This document shows, one piece after another, positions 1 to 8,599 of a stretch of DNA of 44,230 nucleotides; the stretch's first letter is position 1, and each line of letters begins with the position of its first letter. Both the position numbers and the translations under genes were made by a program. Under the pieces are notes generated by a model, which saw only the letters and a program-made list of their open reading frames with translations, was not told where the DNA came from and searched no databases. Origin of the DNA: Halorubrum tebenquichense DSM 14210 (lineage in GTDB: Archaea; Halobacteriota; Halobacteria; Halobacteriales; Haloferacaceae); NCBI RefSeq assembly GCF_000337415.1, contig NZ_AOJD01000079.1, positions 1 through 44,230 of the forward strand, in the 5' to 3' direction.

Positions 1-546
1 CTCTTGGAGTTCCTCGACGGAGATCTCGTTGAGGTGGTCCATTACAGACAACATAGTTTTCCGAGTAAAAAATTCTATCGACTACTATATCCCGAGTCGC
101 TCACCGAACACGTCCAAACTGAATCGTTCTTTGAGTACCTTCGTGAGGAGGGAGCAAACAAGTGCCAGAAGATTCTCTCGAAGATCGACTATCAGACGTA
201 CGCTGCCCTCTTCGATGCCGCACCGCTCGTTGAGACGACAGACAGCGACGAACTCATCGAATCTGAGTTCGGCCAGACAATGATTGCCCGGCTTAAATCA
301 GAAATTGGCGAGTACAAGTACGTAAAGACGGGGAGCAAACAGGTCATGCGGGAGATTGCTCGGCAACAGAAAGGTGCGTTCTTCGAACCTGATCTTGATG
401 CATTCGAGTCGTTCGTCGAGGAGCGACTGACAGAGCTCAACCGGCGTCGCACTGGCGATGAGTCGTTCCCTATCGAGGGCCTTGCCGGCGAGCCGAATTA
501 CCGGCGGGTGGATAATCGTGATTTGCTCTTGGAGGGTGAGCAATGA
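1..546 (+). CDS. C-terminal part of an unidentified protein coupled to the helicase-nuclease
   Basis: The reading frame is open from the first base, so the true start lies left of the window; about 181 residues are visible. I do not recognise a family. The visible part is mostly charged and helical, with no membrane segment, no obvious Cys cluster and no clear nuclease motif. Its stop codon overlaps the start of the next gene by four bases (ATGA), so the two are probably translated together. Because the downstream gene is AddA-like, a partner subunit of an AddAB-like recombination or defence complex is the natural guess, but that rests only on position. Confidence 0.6.
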   Translation, partial: LLEFLDGDLVEVVHYRQHSFPSKKFYRLLYPESLTEHVQTESFFEYLREEGANKCQKILSKIDYQTYAALFDAAPLVETTDSDELIESEFGQTMIARLKSEIGEYKYVKTGSKQVMREIARQQKGAFFEPDLDAFESFVEERLTELNRRRTGDESFPIEGLAGEPNYRRVDNRDLLLEGEQ

Positions 547-3392
547 GCGACGTTACGCCAAACCCGGAGCAACGCGATCTCATTGAGTCAACCGACGGCC
601 TGTACCTCGTCGACGCTGGTGCTGGCACCGGGAAGACGTTCACCATCACCCGGCGATATGCGAATATCGTCGATCAGGATGGGATCGATCCGTCTGATGT
701 CCTGTTGGTGACGTTCACGAACAACGCAGCTGAGGAGATGCGAGAACGGATCGTGCGGAACAGCGAGTACGGAATGCGGGAACTTTCGAACGCCCCGATC
801 CAGACGTTCCACTCGTTGGCACACGATATTCTCGATGAGCACGGCCATGACGCCCCAACGTATCTCGGGGTTGAGGAGACGATTACCGGCTCAACCCGAA
901 TCATCGAAGACGAGATCATCGAACAGGCCCTGTTTCGGGAGTTCATCGGCCAGTTCATTGATTCACACCCGGAATACGACGAGTTCTTCACCGTGATCTC
1001 AGAGACGACGGAGCTGCTCGATCTCATCAAGGAACTGTCTGCGAAGGGTGTGTTTCCGACCGCAAACGGTTGGTACCGCGACGGCGAGTCACACCTTGAC
1101 GGTGACTTTGAGACCTTCGAGAAGCTATTTGCCGATCTGAATACGCCTCGAAACGGTGGAAGCAAGCAGTCGAAGCTCCGCGAGAAGCTCAGCAACTATG
1201 GGAAAGAGAAGATCTACCTCCCAGAGGCACCTGAGAGATGGGAGCTTCGCGGAAACGGCAAACAGATTCCAGCGGCTGTCGCTGGACGCGTTTTCGAGGA
1301 CGATCGAACAGCACTCAAGCAGTTCGTCCACGATGTGTATCACGCCTACCTTGAGTTTGCGCTTCGACGGAACTACCTGAACTTCGGGTTCCTTCAGCTG
1401 TTTGCGTTCGTCCTTCTGTGTGAAGACCACGATCTTCGAGATCGACTGGGGTACGAGTATGTGATGGTCGACGAGTTCCAGGACTCCAGTGAGATCCAGT
1501 TCAAACTCATGCTTCTTCTGGCCGGCACAGAAAATATCTGTGTGGTCGGTGACTGGAAGCAAAGCATCTACAGCTTCCAATACGCCGACGTCGACAATAT
1601 CCGTGAGTTCGACGATCGACTCCAGCGGTTTGCCGAAGAGCTGAACCGGGACGCAGATCGCGTCACCTTCCCGACGACGACGGCTGTCAGCAAACAACTG
1701 ACACGGAACTACCGGTCGACCCAATCTATCCTGCGGTTCTCGACAGAGGCGCTGACAGCTCGTGCGACGAACAGTGAGCTACTCGATGTTGAGGCAATCT
1801 CCGAGGCGGTCACACGGTTGAAGGCGGACACAGACCATGACGAGAGCCGTATCGAGGCGCTCACGAGTGAGGATGAACACGAAGCGATTCTCGCAAAAAT
1901 CGACGACATCGTCGACAACGATGACTACGCCGTTGAGGGCGACGATGGCGAGTACCGTGCGCCGACGTACGGTGATATCGCCGTATTGACCCGAACTCGC
2001 GATTTTGGACGGGAGATACTCGACACGGCAAGTGAATACAACCTGCCGATGGCCTACGAAGGCGGGATTGAGGTCTTCCGAACCGATGCCGCGAAATTGC
2101 TGTTAGCGTGGCTTCGTATCCTCGAACGTGACGCCGACCGTGGTTGGGCTCTCGTCTTAGAAGAGGCCGGATACACGATCGACGAGGTGAAAGCGATCAC
2201 CGAGCGCGGAACGTACCCTGAGGCGATGGTTGCCTTCCGTGAGAACCTTCGAGAGATGGAGACATTCGGGGGTGTCGCCCGTCGCGTCTTCGATCGGTAC
2301 GACCAGAGTGGTCCGACCGCGGACGTTGTCCTTGACACAATTCAGTCGGTTCACGGGACGACAACGTTCACTCGTGGAGAACTCATCCAGTTTATCGAAG
2401 CCGCGATCGAAGACGGCAGCACCCATGAGGTCGACGCTGGTGCGGGGATGAATGCGGTGACTGTTCAGACTATCCACGCAACGAAAGGGCTCGAATATCC
2501 CATAGTCATCCTCGCGAATATGAACACGAACAAGTTCCCGTCAACCGGTGGCAGCGGGAGCGATATCGCGTATACAGATCCAATCGGACTTCGACAGCGG
2601 AAGGTGTACTCTGAGGAGGCACACGATGTCCCACACGTCTACGACAACTGGCAGACAGACGTTCTCAACAAGTGTCTCCCCCAGAATTACGATGAGGAAC
2701 GCCGACTGCTCTACGTGGCTATTACGCGCGCTGAGAGCCACGTCATTCTAACCGGTGGTGAGAATCCGAATGTGTTCCTCGAGGAACTCCCCGTTACTAT
2801 CGAAACAGTCGACCCAGATCTGTCGTCCTTCAGTGCAGTAGATAACGAGTCATCACCGTTTACCGTTGACATTCCGGATCCTGATGGGCCAGCAAGCTAC
2901 TCCCCGCATACGTTCATCGACGATGCTGTTTTCGAAGGAGACACCGGTGGGCGAGGGATGGAATTCGGGTCGGAGGTACACGAGTTCGCAGAACGGTATG
3001 TGCTTGGTGAGGCTGTCGACACCGGTGGTGACTCCGATAAGGAGAACGTACGGGACTTCTTGGAGTCACTCGACGGCGAGAAGATCGCCGAAATTGATGC
3101 GTTCCTCCCGCTGACCGTCGACGACGAGGAAGTGACGATTGGTGGAGTCATCGATCTGCTCCACATTACTTCTGACCACGTTGATATCGTCGATTACAAG
3201 ACCGATCTCACAACCCACGCCGAAGAGGAGTATACGAAGCAACTCAGTATATACTACCATGTTGTCGTCGACCAATATCCAGATCGGTCGGTCTCTGCAT
3301 CGATCTTCTACACCGATGATGGTGACCGCCGTGAGATTGAACCTCTCAGTCAATCGGAGCTCAAAGAGTTAGTCCGGAGTCACAGAACGTGA
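543..3392 (+). CDS. UvrD/AddA-like superfamily 1 helicase with C-terminal PD-(D/E)XK nuclease
   Basis: The 949-residue protein carries the ordered SF1A helicase motifs: Walker A AGAGTGKT near residue 25, motif Ia LLVTFTNNAAEEM, motif II VMVDEFQDSSE near 306, motif III VGDWKQSIYSF near 333, motif IV LTRNYRST, motif V VQTIHATKGLEYP and motif VI EERRLLYVAITRA. The C-terminus has a RecB-type nuclease signature: GSEVHEF, then GGVIDLL (D871) and VDYKTD (D884, K886). This architecture is that of AddA/RecB helicase-nucleases, which unwind and resect DNA ends. It overlaps the upstream gene by four bases. It could serve chromosomal repair or act in a defence module; the accessory setting makes the second plausible but does not show it. 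Confidence 0.88.
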   Translation: MSDVTPNPEQRDLIESTDGLYLVDAGAGTGKTFTITRRYANIVDQDGIDPSDVLLVTFTNNAAEEMRERIVRNSEYGMRELSNAPIQTFHSLAHDILDEHGHDAPTYLGVEETITGSTRIIEDEIIEQALFREFIGQFIDSHPEYDEFFTVISETTELLDLIKELSAKGVFPTANGWYRDGESHLDGDFETFEKLFADLNTPRNGGSKQSKLREKLSNYGKEKIYLPEAPERWELRGNGKQIPAAVAGRVFEDDRTALKQFVHDVYHAYLEFALRRNYLNFGFLQLFAFVLLCEDHDLRDRLGYEYVMVDEFQDSSEIQFKLMLLLAGTENICVVGDWKQSIYSFQYADVDNIREFDDRLQRFAEELNRDADRVTFPTTTAVSKQLTRNYRSTQSILRFSTEALTARATNSELLDVEAISEAVTRLKADTDHDESRIEALTSEDEHEAILAKIDDIVDNDDYAVEGDDGEYRAPTYGDIAVLTRTRDFGREILDTASEYNLPMAYEGGIEVFRTDAAKLLLAWLRILERDADRGWALVLEEAGYTIDEVKAITERGTYPEAMVAFRENLREMETFGGVARRVFDRYDQSGPTADVVLDTIQSVHGTTTFTRGELIQFIEAAIEDGSTHEVDAGAGMNAVTVQTIHATKGLEYPIVILANMNTNKFPSTGGSGSDIAYTDPIGLRQRKVYSEEAHDVPHVYDNWQTDVLNKCLPQNYDEERRLLYVAITRAESHVILTGGENPNVFLEELPVTIETVDPDLSSFSAVDNESSPFTVDIPDPDGPASYSPHTFIDDAVFEGDTGGRGMEFGSEVHEFAERYVLGEAVDTGGDSDKENVRDFLESLDGEKIAEIDAFLPLTVDDEEVTIGGVIDLLHITSDHVDIVDYKTDLTTHAEEEYTKQLSIYYHVVVDQYPDRSVSASIFYTDDGDRREIEPLSQSELKELVRSHRT

Positions 3393-3509
3393 CTCCTTCT
3401 TGTCTTAACGTAGGATAACGCGGGAGTTCTTTGCTTTTTGCGACTGACTCGTAGATTGCGCTTCGACAGAGTCGCGTAGCTTTACACCGACCCAGCGCCC
3501 ACTGTGACC

Positions 3510-4940
3510 ATGGAATCGTCACGGAATCTCACTACGCTCCTTCTCGTCGCCGGCATAGTCATTCTCGCCGGCTGTGCTGGTGGGCTCTCTGGTGACCCGT
3601 CGCCTGCGTCCCCAGAGCCGACGAACGAATCGTCGACTATCAGCACAAATGGGAGTGTTGCGGTCCACTACATCAACGTCGGCCAATCCGTCAGTACGCT
3701 CATCGTGAATCCGAGCGGTGAGACGATGCTCATCGATACTGGACACTACAATGACGACGGCGAGTACGTCATCGAGTATCTCCAACGCCACGATATCACG
3801 CGGATCGACCACCTCGTCACATCACACGCTGACGCCGACCACATTGGCGGAAATGCGGCTCTCATTGAATACTACGAGACAGAAGCCGACGGGATCGGCG
3901 CAGTGTACGACCCTGGCGTTGCCTCAAGTACCCAAACATACGCGGAGTATCTTGATGCGATCGACGCCCACGACGTGACACTGTATGAGACTCGAGAAGG
4001 CGATACGATCAACTTCGGGGATGTCGATGTTGATGTCCTCGGCCCACCAGAACCGTACCTCGAAAACGACGATCGCAACGAGAACAGTATCGTTCTTAAA
4101 CTCACACACGGTGATACGAGCTTTCTCTTTTCGGGTGATGCCGAAGACGATCAAGAAGCATACCTTGTCGACGAGTACGGGTCAGCTCTGGAGTCGACAA
4201 TTCTGAAAGCCGGGCACCACGGCTCTGTGAGCTCATCAAGTGACGCGTTTCTCGATGCGGTCGATCCCCGAGCAGTTGTGGTCTCGAGCGCGTATGATTC
4301 ACAGTACGGACATCCCCACGATGAGGTCCTCCAACGACTTTCTGAGCGATCTCTCCCAGCGTATTGGACCGCAACACACGGGAACATCGTCTTGACCAGT
4401 GACGGCCAGAACATTACCGTCCAAACCCAGCGGGACGCTCCGACAGATCCGAACGCACTCCGTGGGGGTGACCCGATTGAGGTTGGATCGACCGACGGTG
4501 TTAGCGATCGTGCCCGTATCGAGAGTGATGGGACAACCAGTATCGATGCCGGCGGCAACGAGACGTCGGATGACACGGACAGCGACCCCGACGAGCCGAC
4601 AGCTGAAGCCGGCTTGACGGTCGCCGAAATTCACGCGGATGCAGCTGGCGATGACCGGGACAATCTCAACGACGAATACATCGTTTTCGAGAATACTGGT
4701 AGCGATGCACTCGATCTATCTAGCTGGACGATCGAAGACGACGCAGGCCGGAGTTACACGGTACCCGATGGGTTCGAGCTTGCTGCCGGCGACACAGTGA
4801 CACTCCACACAGAAAGCGGGACGAGGACAACTACTGAGTTATACTGGGGGTCTGGGTCCCCCATTTGGAACAATAACGGTGATACCGTGATCGTCACCAA
4901 TGCTAACGGCGAGCGTATCCTAGAAGAGGCATACACATGA
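3510..4940 (+). CDS. secreted ComEC-like metallo-hydrolase lipoprotein with lamin-tail domain
   Basis: Residues 1-22 form a lipoprotein signal ending in the lipobox LAGC (C22). A metallo-beta-lactamase fold follows, with the metal motif SHADADHIGG (H106, D108, D110, H111), then FLFSGDAEDDQE and LKAGHHGSVSSSS, as in the hydrolase domain of ComEC/Rec2 competence proteins. After an acidic linker, the last ~110 residues look like a lamin-tail domain (DEYIVFENTGSDALDLSSW), common on extracellular nucleases and adhesins. The ATG at 3510 is preferred over the GTG two codons upstream. It is likely anchored outside the cell and may cleave nucleic acid or a phosphodiester. The downstream gene overlaps by four bases. 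Confidence 0.85.
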   Translation: MESSRNLTTLLLVAGIVILAGCAGGLSGDPSPASPEPTNESSTISTNGSVAVHYINVGQSVSTLIVNPSGETMLIDTGHYNDDGEYVIEYLQRHDITRIDHLVTSHADADHIGGNAALIEYYETEADGIGAVYDPGVASSTQTYAEYLDAIDAHDVTLYETREGDTINFGDVDVDVLGPPEPYLENDDRNENSIVLKLTHGDTSFLFSGDAEDDQEAYLVDEYGSALESTILKAGHHGSVSSSSDAFLDAVDPRAVVVSSAYDSQYGHPHDEVLQRLSERSLPAYWTATHGNIVLTSDGQNITVQTQRDAPTDPNALRGGDPIEVGSTDGVSDRARIESDGTTSIDAGGNETSDDTDSDPDEPTAEAGLTVAEIHADAAGDDRDNLNDEYIVFENTGSDALDLSSWTIEDDAGRSYTVPDGFELAAGDTVTLHTESGTRTTTELYWGSGSPIWNNNGDTVIVTNANGERILEEAYT

Positions 4941-5236
4941 CTGATGTCGCTGCCCTCGATGACGGCGAATACACAGCCGTCGTGGACTCGATCGAAGATA
5001 GATTGGCCACCGTGTTCTTCGAACGCGACGGCGATGAGGTTGGAAATTCCGTCCTGGCTGCTGACCAGTTGCCCGAGGATGGTCAGCATGCCGACGCGAT
5101 TCTCACAGTCACCCTTGTCGACGGTTCTATTGCGACAGCGCAGTACGACCCCGAGCAAACTACAGAGCGGTCGGAAGCGGCCCAGAACCGATTTGATCGG
5201 CTCTCACGGGGTCCACCTTCGGAGGACGACTCATAA
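4937..5236 (+). CDS. DUF3006 family protein
   Basis: A 99-residue acidic protein whose core (a beta-rich stretch starting YTAVVDSIEDRLATVFFERDG) matches the DUF3006 pattern. Members are small proteins frequently encoded directly after ComEC-like metallo-hydrolases in archaea and Firmicutes. Here the start overlaps the hydrolase stop by four bases, so the two are co-translated. The biochemical role of the family is unknown; the conserved linkage suggests it helps or controls the hydrolase. Confidence 0.75.
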   Translation: MTDVAALDDGEYTAVVDSIEDRLATVFFERDGDEVGNSVLAADQLPEDGQHADAILTVTLVDGSIATAQYDPEQTTERSEAAQNRFDRLSRGPPSEDDS

Positions 5237-5282
5237 CCGCACAACATCTGTTCCCGGCACCCCCGATCAGTTCCTCTGTTGT

Positions 5283-6122
5283 TCACCGGCTCACGGACTC
5301 CAACAAAAGCACGAGTACCATGACGACCATGCCGGTCGCGAATCCTGTCCCGTGGGCGATTACACTAACAAATCGCCCCGACGTATCTAGTTCGACTTGG
5401 AACAACTGCGAAAGTAGCCCCACCACGACAGCGGAGCCACCGCCGATAAGCAGGAGGTTGTCACGCTCCGATACGACCCACGCCCGCCACTCCGAAATCT
5501 GTGTACGGTTGCTAACAATTACACTTCCGATCGCAACGGCAATCATCCCACAGATGATGATCGCTACAGACGGAGACAACACAGCGGACGTTACTGCGAG
5601 CGCAGAGAGCGCTCCGAGGACAATTGTTCCGGTCGTTACGACGCCGGCGTCGTAGCCATACCACGCAGTCGCTGTGCGTGCCAGTGAGACGTATAGCAGC
5701 CCTCCAAACGCACTCACGACACTGGAAAATCCGCGTGCTGTCGTGGCGTCTGCGACGAGATTCCACTGAACCGACAGTACCCAGTAATCTACGAGTTTTG
5801 TCACCGGTGGTGTGAGCACGAGACACCCGACGACAGCGATCCAGAATGGACGTCGATACCTCCACGCAGTCGCGAGTGCGTATGTCGACGCCATCACAAT
5901 CGCGTACCACGCAACGCTGGACGCAAGATGTGAGCCGCTATCGTGGAGAATCGCCGCGGTCCACGCCGTGACAATTGAGGGCTCGCCATACGTGAACACA
6001 AACCGGGAGCGGAGTGGATCGGGAAGCAGAACATGGACCACGATAAGCAGGCCAGCAAGCCCAGATAAAATGGCTATCTCCACCGATCGGGTGGATGTCA
6101 GAGAGACCCGCCTTCGAGACAT
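5283..6122 (-). CDS. divergent rhomboid-like intramembrane protein
   Basis: A 279-residue protein with about seven to eight hydrophobic segments. Three places recall rhomboid serine proteases: LHDSGSHLASSVAWYAI resembles the HxxxHLxxN region of helix 2, with the Asn replaced by Ser; GFSSVVSAFGG resembles the catalytic GxSx of helix 4; AHGTGFATGM resembles the His helix 6. If correct it would cleave membrane proteins within the bilayer, but the match is by eye and the family is divergent. It is convergent with the DUF3006 gene and has its own upstream region (6123-6263). Confidence 0.55.
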   Translation of the reverse strand: MSRRRVSLTSTRSVEIAILSGLAGLLIVVHVLLPDPLRSRFVFTYGEPSIVTAWTAAILHDSGSHLASSVAWYAIVMASTYALATAWRYRRPFWIAVVGCLVLTPPVTKLVDYWVLSVQWNLVADATTARGFSSVVSAFGGLLYVSLARTATAWYGYDAGVVTTGTIVLGALSALAVTSAVLSPSVAIIICGMIAVAIGSVIVSNRTQISEWRAWVVSERDNLLLIGGGSAVVVGLLSQLFQVELDTSGRFVSVIAHGTGFATGMVVMVLVLLLESVSR

Positions 6123-6263
6123 TCACGTCTGATTGTCCAGCAGCACTTAAAAAGAGCCAGATCGCTCACGAGTGTACTTTTTGACGTAGTCGGTTGGAAA
6201 TCAGTAGATATCCACCTTTAGTGACCCGAACATCCTACTGCCCTCGATTCATAGCTGCTGGCA

Positions 6264-6497
6264 ATGCCGAATTCGCGGCGGCCGATCGCGCCAGCTGAAG
6301 AGGATGTTCTCGATCATCTAGAGTCATATCTCGAAGAGCTGGACGCTGCCGACCCGCTTACTCGTGAGACGGCAATCACATACCTCGAAGACCACGGAGT
6401 CAACCCTGCCGACGCACGCGATATTATCGAGCAGTTACTCTTGAAGGGGTATCTGTATGAGGTTGATGACGAAATTCGGATTCCACCACGCTCGTGA
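6264..6497 (+). CDS. small hypothetical protein, winged-helix-like
   Basis: A 77-residue protein with no named family that I recognise. The pattern of three helices followed by a short hairpin (DIIEQLLLKGYLYEVDDEIRIPP) is what a minimal winged-helix domain looks like, and haloarchaea carry many such proteins. There are no cysteines and no membrane segment. It stands alone, followed by 154 bases of AT-richer DNA before the PadR gene. A role in DNA binding is only inferred from the helix-hairpin pattern. Confidence 0.6.
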   Translation: MPNSRRPIAPAEEDVLDHLESYLEELDAADPLTRETAITYLEDHGVNPADARDIIEQLLLKGYLYEVDDEIRIPPRS

Positions 6498-6624
6498 CGA
6501 GTTAGTAGGTCTGTTGTCTATCGGACCCTTCTCCCTCTAATCGCGTGGTTCACGCCTGTAGCAAACAGAACAGTCTCCCATCAGATGGTTCGTTACTTCC
6601 GATATACCAGAAATCGATAGTATT

Positions 6625-6649
6625 TCATGAATATAGCCCGAATCATGAA
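6625..6649 (+). promoter_or_regulatory. candidate PadR operator and promoter
   Basis: Two copies of TCATGAA (6625-6631 and 6643-6649), each containing the palindrome TCATGA, flank the TATA-like stretch AATATAG just before the PadR start at 6652. PadR proteins commonly bind dyad sites in their own promoter, so this is a plausible autoregulatory site. The binding is inferred, not shown. Confidence 0.35.
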
Positions 6650-6651
6650 CG

Positions 6652-6933
6652 ATGTACGATCTCACTGGCTTTCAGCGCGATCTCCTGTATGTGATTGCGG
6701 GGCTTGAGGAACCACATGGGCTCGCGATCAAAGACGAACTCGAAGACTACTACGAAAAAGAAATCCATCACGGGCGGCTGTATCCCAATCTCGACACGCT
6801 TGTCGAGAAGGGACTGGTCGAGAAAAGTCAGCGTGATCGACGAACCAATGAGTACACTACCACTCGCCGAGGCACTAGAGAGATCGAAGCGCGGGTTGAA
6901 TGGGAAGCCGAGTATATTGACCACGGCGAGTAA
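6652..6933 (+). CDS. PadR-family transcriptional regulator
   Basis: A 93-residue winged-helix protein. The features of the short PadR class are present: FQRDLLYVIAGLEEPHGLAIKDELEDYY for the first helices, HHGRLYPNLDTLVEKGLVEKS for the recognition helix, and EYTTTRRG for the wing. It has a short C-terminal helix and no ligand domain, so it likely works as a homodimer. TCATGAA repeats lie directly upstream, which suggests autoregulation. No neighbouring target gene is obvious, and the DNA after it is an insertion-element scar. Confidence 0.85.
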   Translation: MYDLTGFQRDLLYVIAGLEEPHGLAIKDELEDYYEKEIHHGRLYPNLDTLVEKGLVEKSQRDRRTNEYTTTRRGTREIEARVEWEAEYIDHGE

Positions 6934-6949
6934 TTTAACTACTTTGACA

Positions 6950-7010
6950 TCCACCCCGCGCTAAAGCGCGAGGCTTTCTCCTCGATCCTCCGTAATCGAG
7001 GACAGTCCAC
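6950..7010 (+). mobile_element. end of an IS200/IS605-type (TnpB) element, remnant
   Basis: A GC-rich hairpin CGCGC-TAAA-GCGCG (6957-6970) is followed by a second hairpin CCTCGAT/ATCGAGG (6980-6986 with 6995-7001). I associate this arrangement, a GC hairpin followed by CTTTCTCCTCG, with the ends of haloarchaeal TnpB (IS1341-type) elements. No tnpA or tnpB gene is adjacent, so only an end or scar remains. The stretch 7011-7177 has no convincing gene; a 31-codon open stretch ending near 7113 may be a degraded fragment of a coding sequence. Confidence 0.42.
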
Positions 7011-7177
7011 TCCTAATGTAGTCGTCTTGGAATGGTTTGAACGGATGAATGGCCGTCGACGTGAGGGCGTGTGGGAGCGACGGTCGACTATTGCCAGCTG
7101 TTCGAATTTTTGACTGCCTGTAAGCACTACTGGAGGGGGCTAACTACTTGCGTCTGATCAGCGATGCCCTGACGCTT

Positions 7178-7873
7178 TCAACTAAGGTGATCAATCTGCG
7201 AAGACAGGTACTCCTGAAGGGCGGTGACCGTTCCTTCTGAGACCGCTGAGGCCCCGAAATCGCTCCGAAATCCGTGCTTGAGTTCGTCGCTCTTTAAGAT
7301 CTCCAGACCACGCTCAAGCTGCTCTCGCAACGCATCCTCGTCCCCTCGTCGCAGGTGGGGCGTAACAGCGTGAAGGTCGATTTCTTCTGCCACTGCCAAG
7401 ACGTCGCGAAGGTCTGTTTCACGACCGCTGTGGAGCTTTGCCGCGACGAGGACCGCCCCATCGATAACTCTGGCCGTCGTCGTCACTGTCCCCCCGCTCA
7501 CCTCCTGCTGGTGGCTGTGGTCGTACAGGTAGTCGAAGGACCACTGCGCCTCCGTCTGGCGACATCCGAGACCGTTCACCAGCAGATCGAAGCCGATCGG
7601 CTGTTGCGGCGTGAGCCGTTTTTCGTACTCGATCACTTCCGTGTCGTAGAACCATTCCTTGGCGTGGCTGTCCGTTTCCCCGAAGCCCTCTCGTTCGAGG
7701 AATTCGGCGAATTCAGCCTTAGAGTCCGGTGCGACGACGATATCGAGGTCTGTCGAGAAACGTGCGTTAAACGCTGAAACAGCGTAGCCACCGATAAGGA
7801 CGTACTCGTGCCCCGCTTGCGTGAGTTCCTCGAGAAGTTCGATAAGTGCGTCACTACGGTTGTTAAAGCTCAT
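7178..7873 (-). CDS. nucleotidyltransferase, AbiEii-type toxin-like
   Basis: The 231-residue protein begins with a DNA polymerase beta-type nucleotidyltransferase fold. YVLIGGYAVSAF contains the GG motif (G28-G29), and STDLDIVV gives the catalytic pair D42-x-D44. Such enzymes transfer a nucleotide to tRNA or protein; in AbiEii/MenT toxins this blocks growth. The start overlaps the upstream helix-turn-helix gene by four bases, the usual antitoxin-toxin order. I infer a type IV-like toxin-antitoxin module. The enzyme could instead be a MNT-type antitoxin partner, but no HEPN gene is present. Confidence 0.75.
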   Translation of the reverse strand: MSFNNRSDALIELLEELTQAGHEYVLIGGYAVSAFNARFSTDLDIVVAPDSKAEFAEFLEREGFGETDSHAKEWFYDTEVIEYEKRLTPQQPIGFDLLVNGLGCRQTEAQWSFDYLYDHSHQQEVSGGTVTTTARVIDGAVLVAAKLHSGRETDLRDVLAVAEEIDLHAVTPHLRRGDEDALREQLERGLEILKSDELKHGFRSDFGASAVSEGTVTALQEYLSSQIDHLS

Positions 7874-8544
7874 GTCTGTGCCCGTTCCGTCTCTCGATAC
7901 GTGACGCCGAGGTCAAGATCTTCGTACATCCGATCGAGCATCGCCAATGCTGACTGGAACTGGGCGTAGTTCTCGCGCATATACTCGATCGTCTCAGCTC
8001 TCGAGATCACCGGGTACCCTTCGATGTGAGTGATATCGAGCGACGGGCGTGGCTCAAGGACGATTTGTAGTGGTCCGTCCAGCTCGTCTCGGGATTGTCG
8101 CTCGAATGCGGTGGGGAGGTCGAACGAGTCGAAAAACGTCTCCCAGGCGTCGACGTCTTGCTCGTGGACGGCCAGGAACAGGGGATAGTCATCGGGGTCG
8201 CGACCGACTTGATAGCCCCCTTGGGTCCACACGTAGACGGCGTCGATCCGCGTAAACGCGTACGGTCTGCCACTAAACTGCGGGATGACGTATGCCTCCT
8301 CAATCGAAGGCGGACTGACGCCAGCGCTGGCAGCCACGAACTCGCGTGCGGCGTCTCTCACGCGCTCGCTGACGACGGAGAGGCCGTCATCATAGTGGAC
8401 ATAGCCTGCGTCTTCGAGCCGATTGACGGCCTGTCTCACCGTCTCGTACGGCGTGTGAAGGTGTTGTGCGACACGACGGATGGAGTCACCACTCTCGATC
8501 GCGAGGATGACCTGCGCCGCCGTATCGTCGAGAACCTCATACAT
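7870..8544 (-). CDS. AbiEi-type winged-helix antitoxin-like protein
   Basis: The 224-residue protein starts with a helix-turn-helix (IRRVAQHLHTPYETVRQAV) and a wing (GYVHYDDGLSVVS). A longer alpha/beta domain with many aromatic residues follows, as in AbiEi antitoxins, where the C-terminal domain opposes the toxin and the N-terminal domain represses the operon. It is the first gene of the pair and overlaps the nucleotidyltransferase gene by four bases. The start at 8544 is supported by a TATA-like box about 30 bases upstream and an inverted repeat in between. Confidence 0.7.
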   Translation of the reverse strand: MYEVLDDTAAQVILAIESGDSIRRVAQHLHTPYETVRQAVNRLEDAGYVHYDDGLSVVSERVRDAAREFVAASAGVSPPSIEEAYVIPQFSGRPYAFTRIDAVYVWTQGGYQVGRDPDDYPLFLAVHEQDVDAWETFFDSFDLPTAFERQSRDELDGPLQIVLEPRPSLDITHIEGYPVISRAETIEYMRENYAQFQSALAMLDRMYEDLDLGVTYRETERAQT

Positions 8545-8550
8545 CTGATG

Positions 8551-8581
8551 GTTACCAATAATCCGGTAACAAATAAAAACT
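8551..8581 (-). promoter_or_regulatory. promoter and operator of the AbiE-like pair
   Basis: The inverted repeat GTTACC-N8-GGTAAC (8551-8556 and 8565-8570) sits between the start codon (8542-8544) and the AT-rich box read on the minus strand as GTTTTTATTT (8571-8580). That spacing fits a leaderless haloarchaeal promoter with a repressor site covering the transcription start. The likely binder is the helix-turn-helix protein encoded directly downstream, giving autorepression as in AbiE systems. Confidence 0.5.
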
Positions 8582-8599
8582 TTACTTGATCAGCCATGA

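Noticed and set aside
6939-7127. Short frame on the minus strand over the insertion-element scar
   Set aside because: It lies on the hairpins and reads as low-complexity Arg/Ser sequence.
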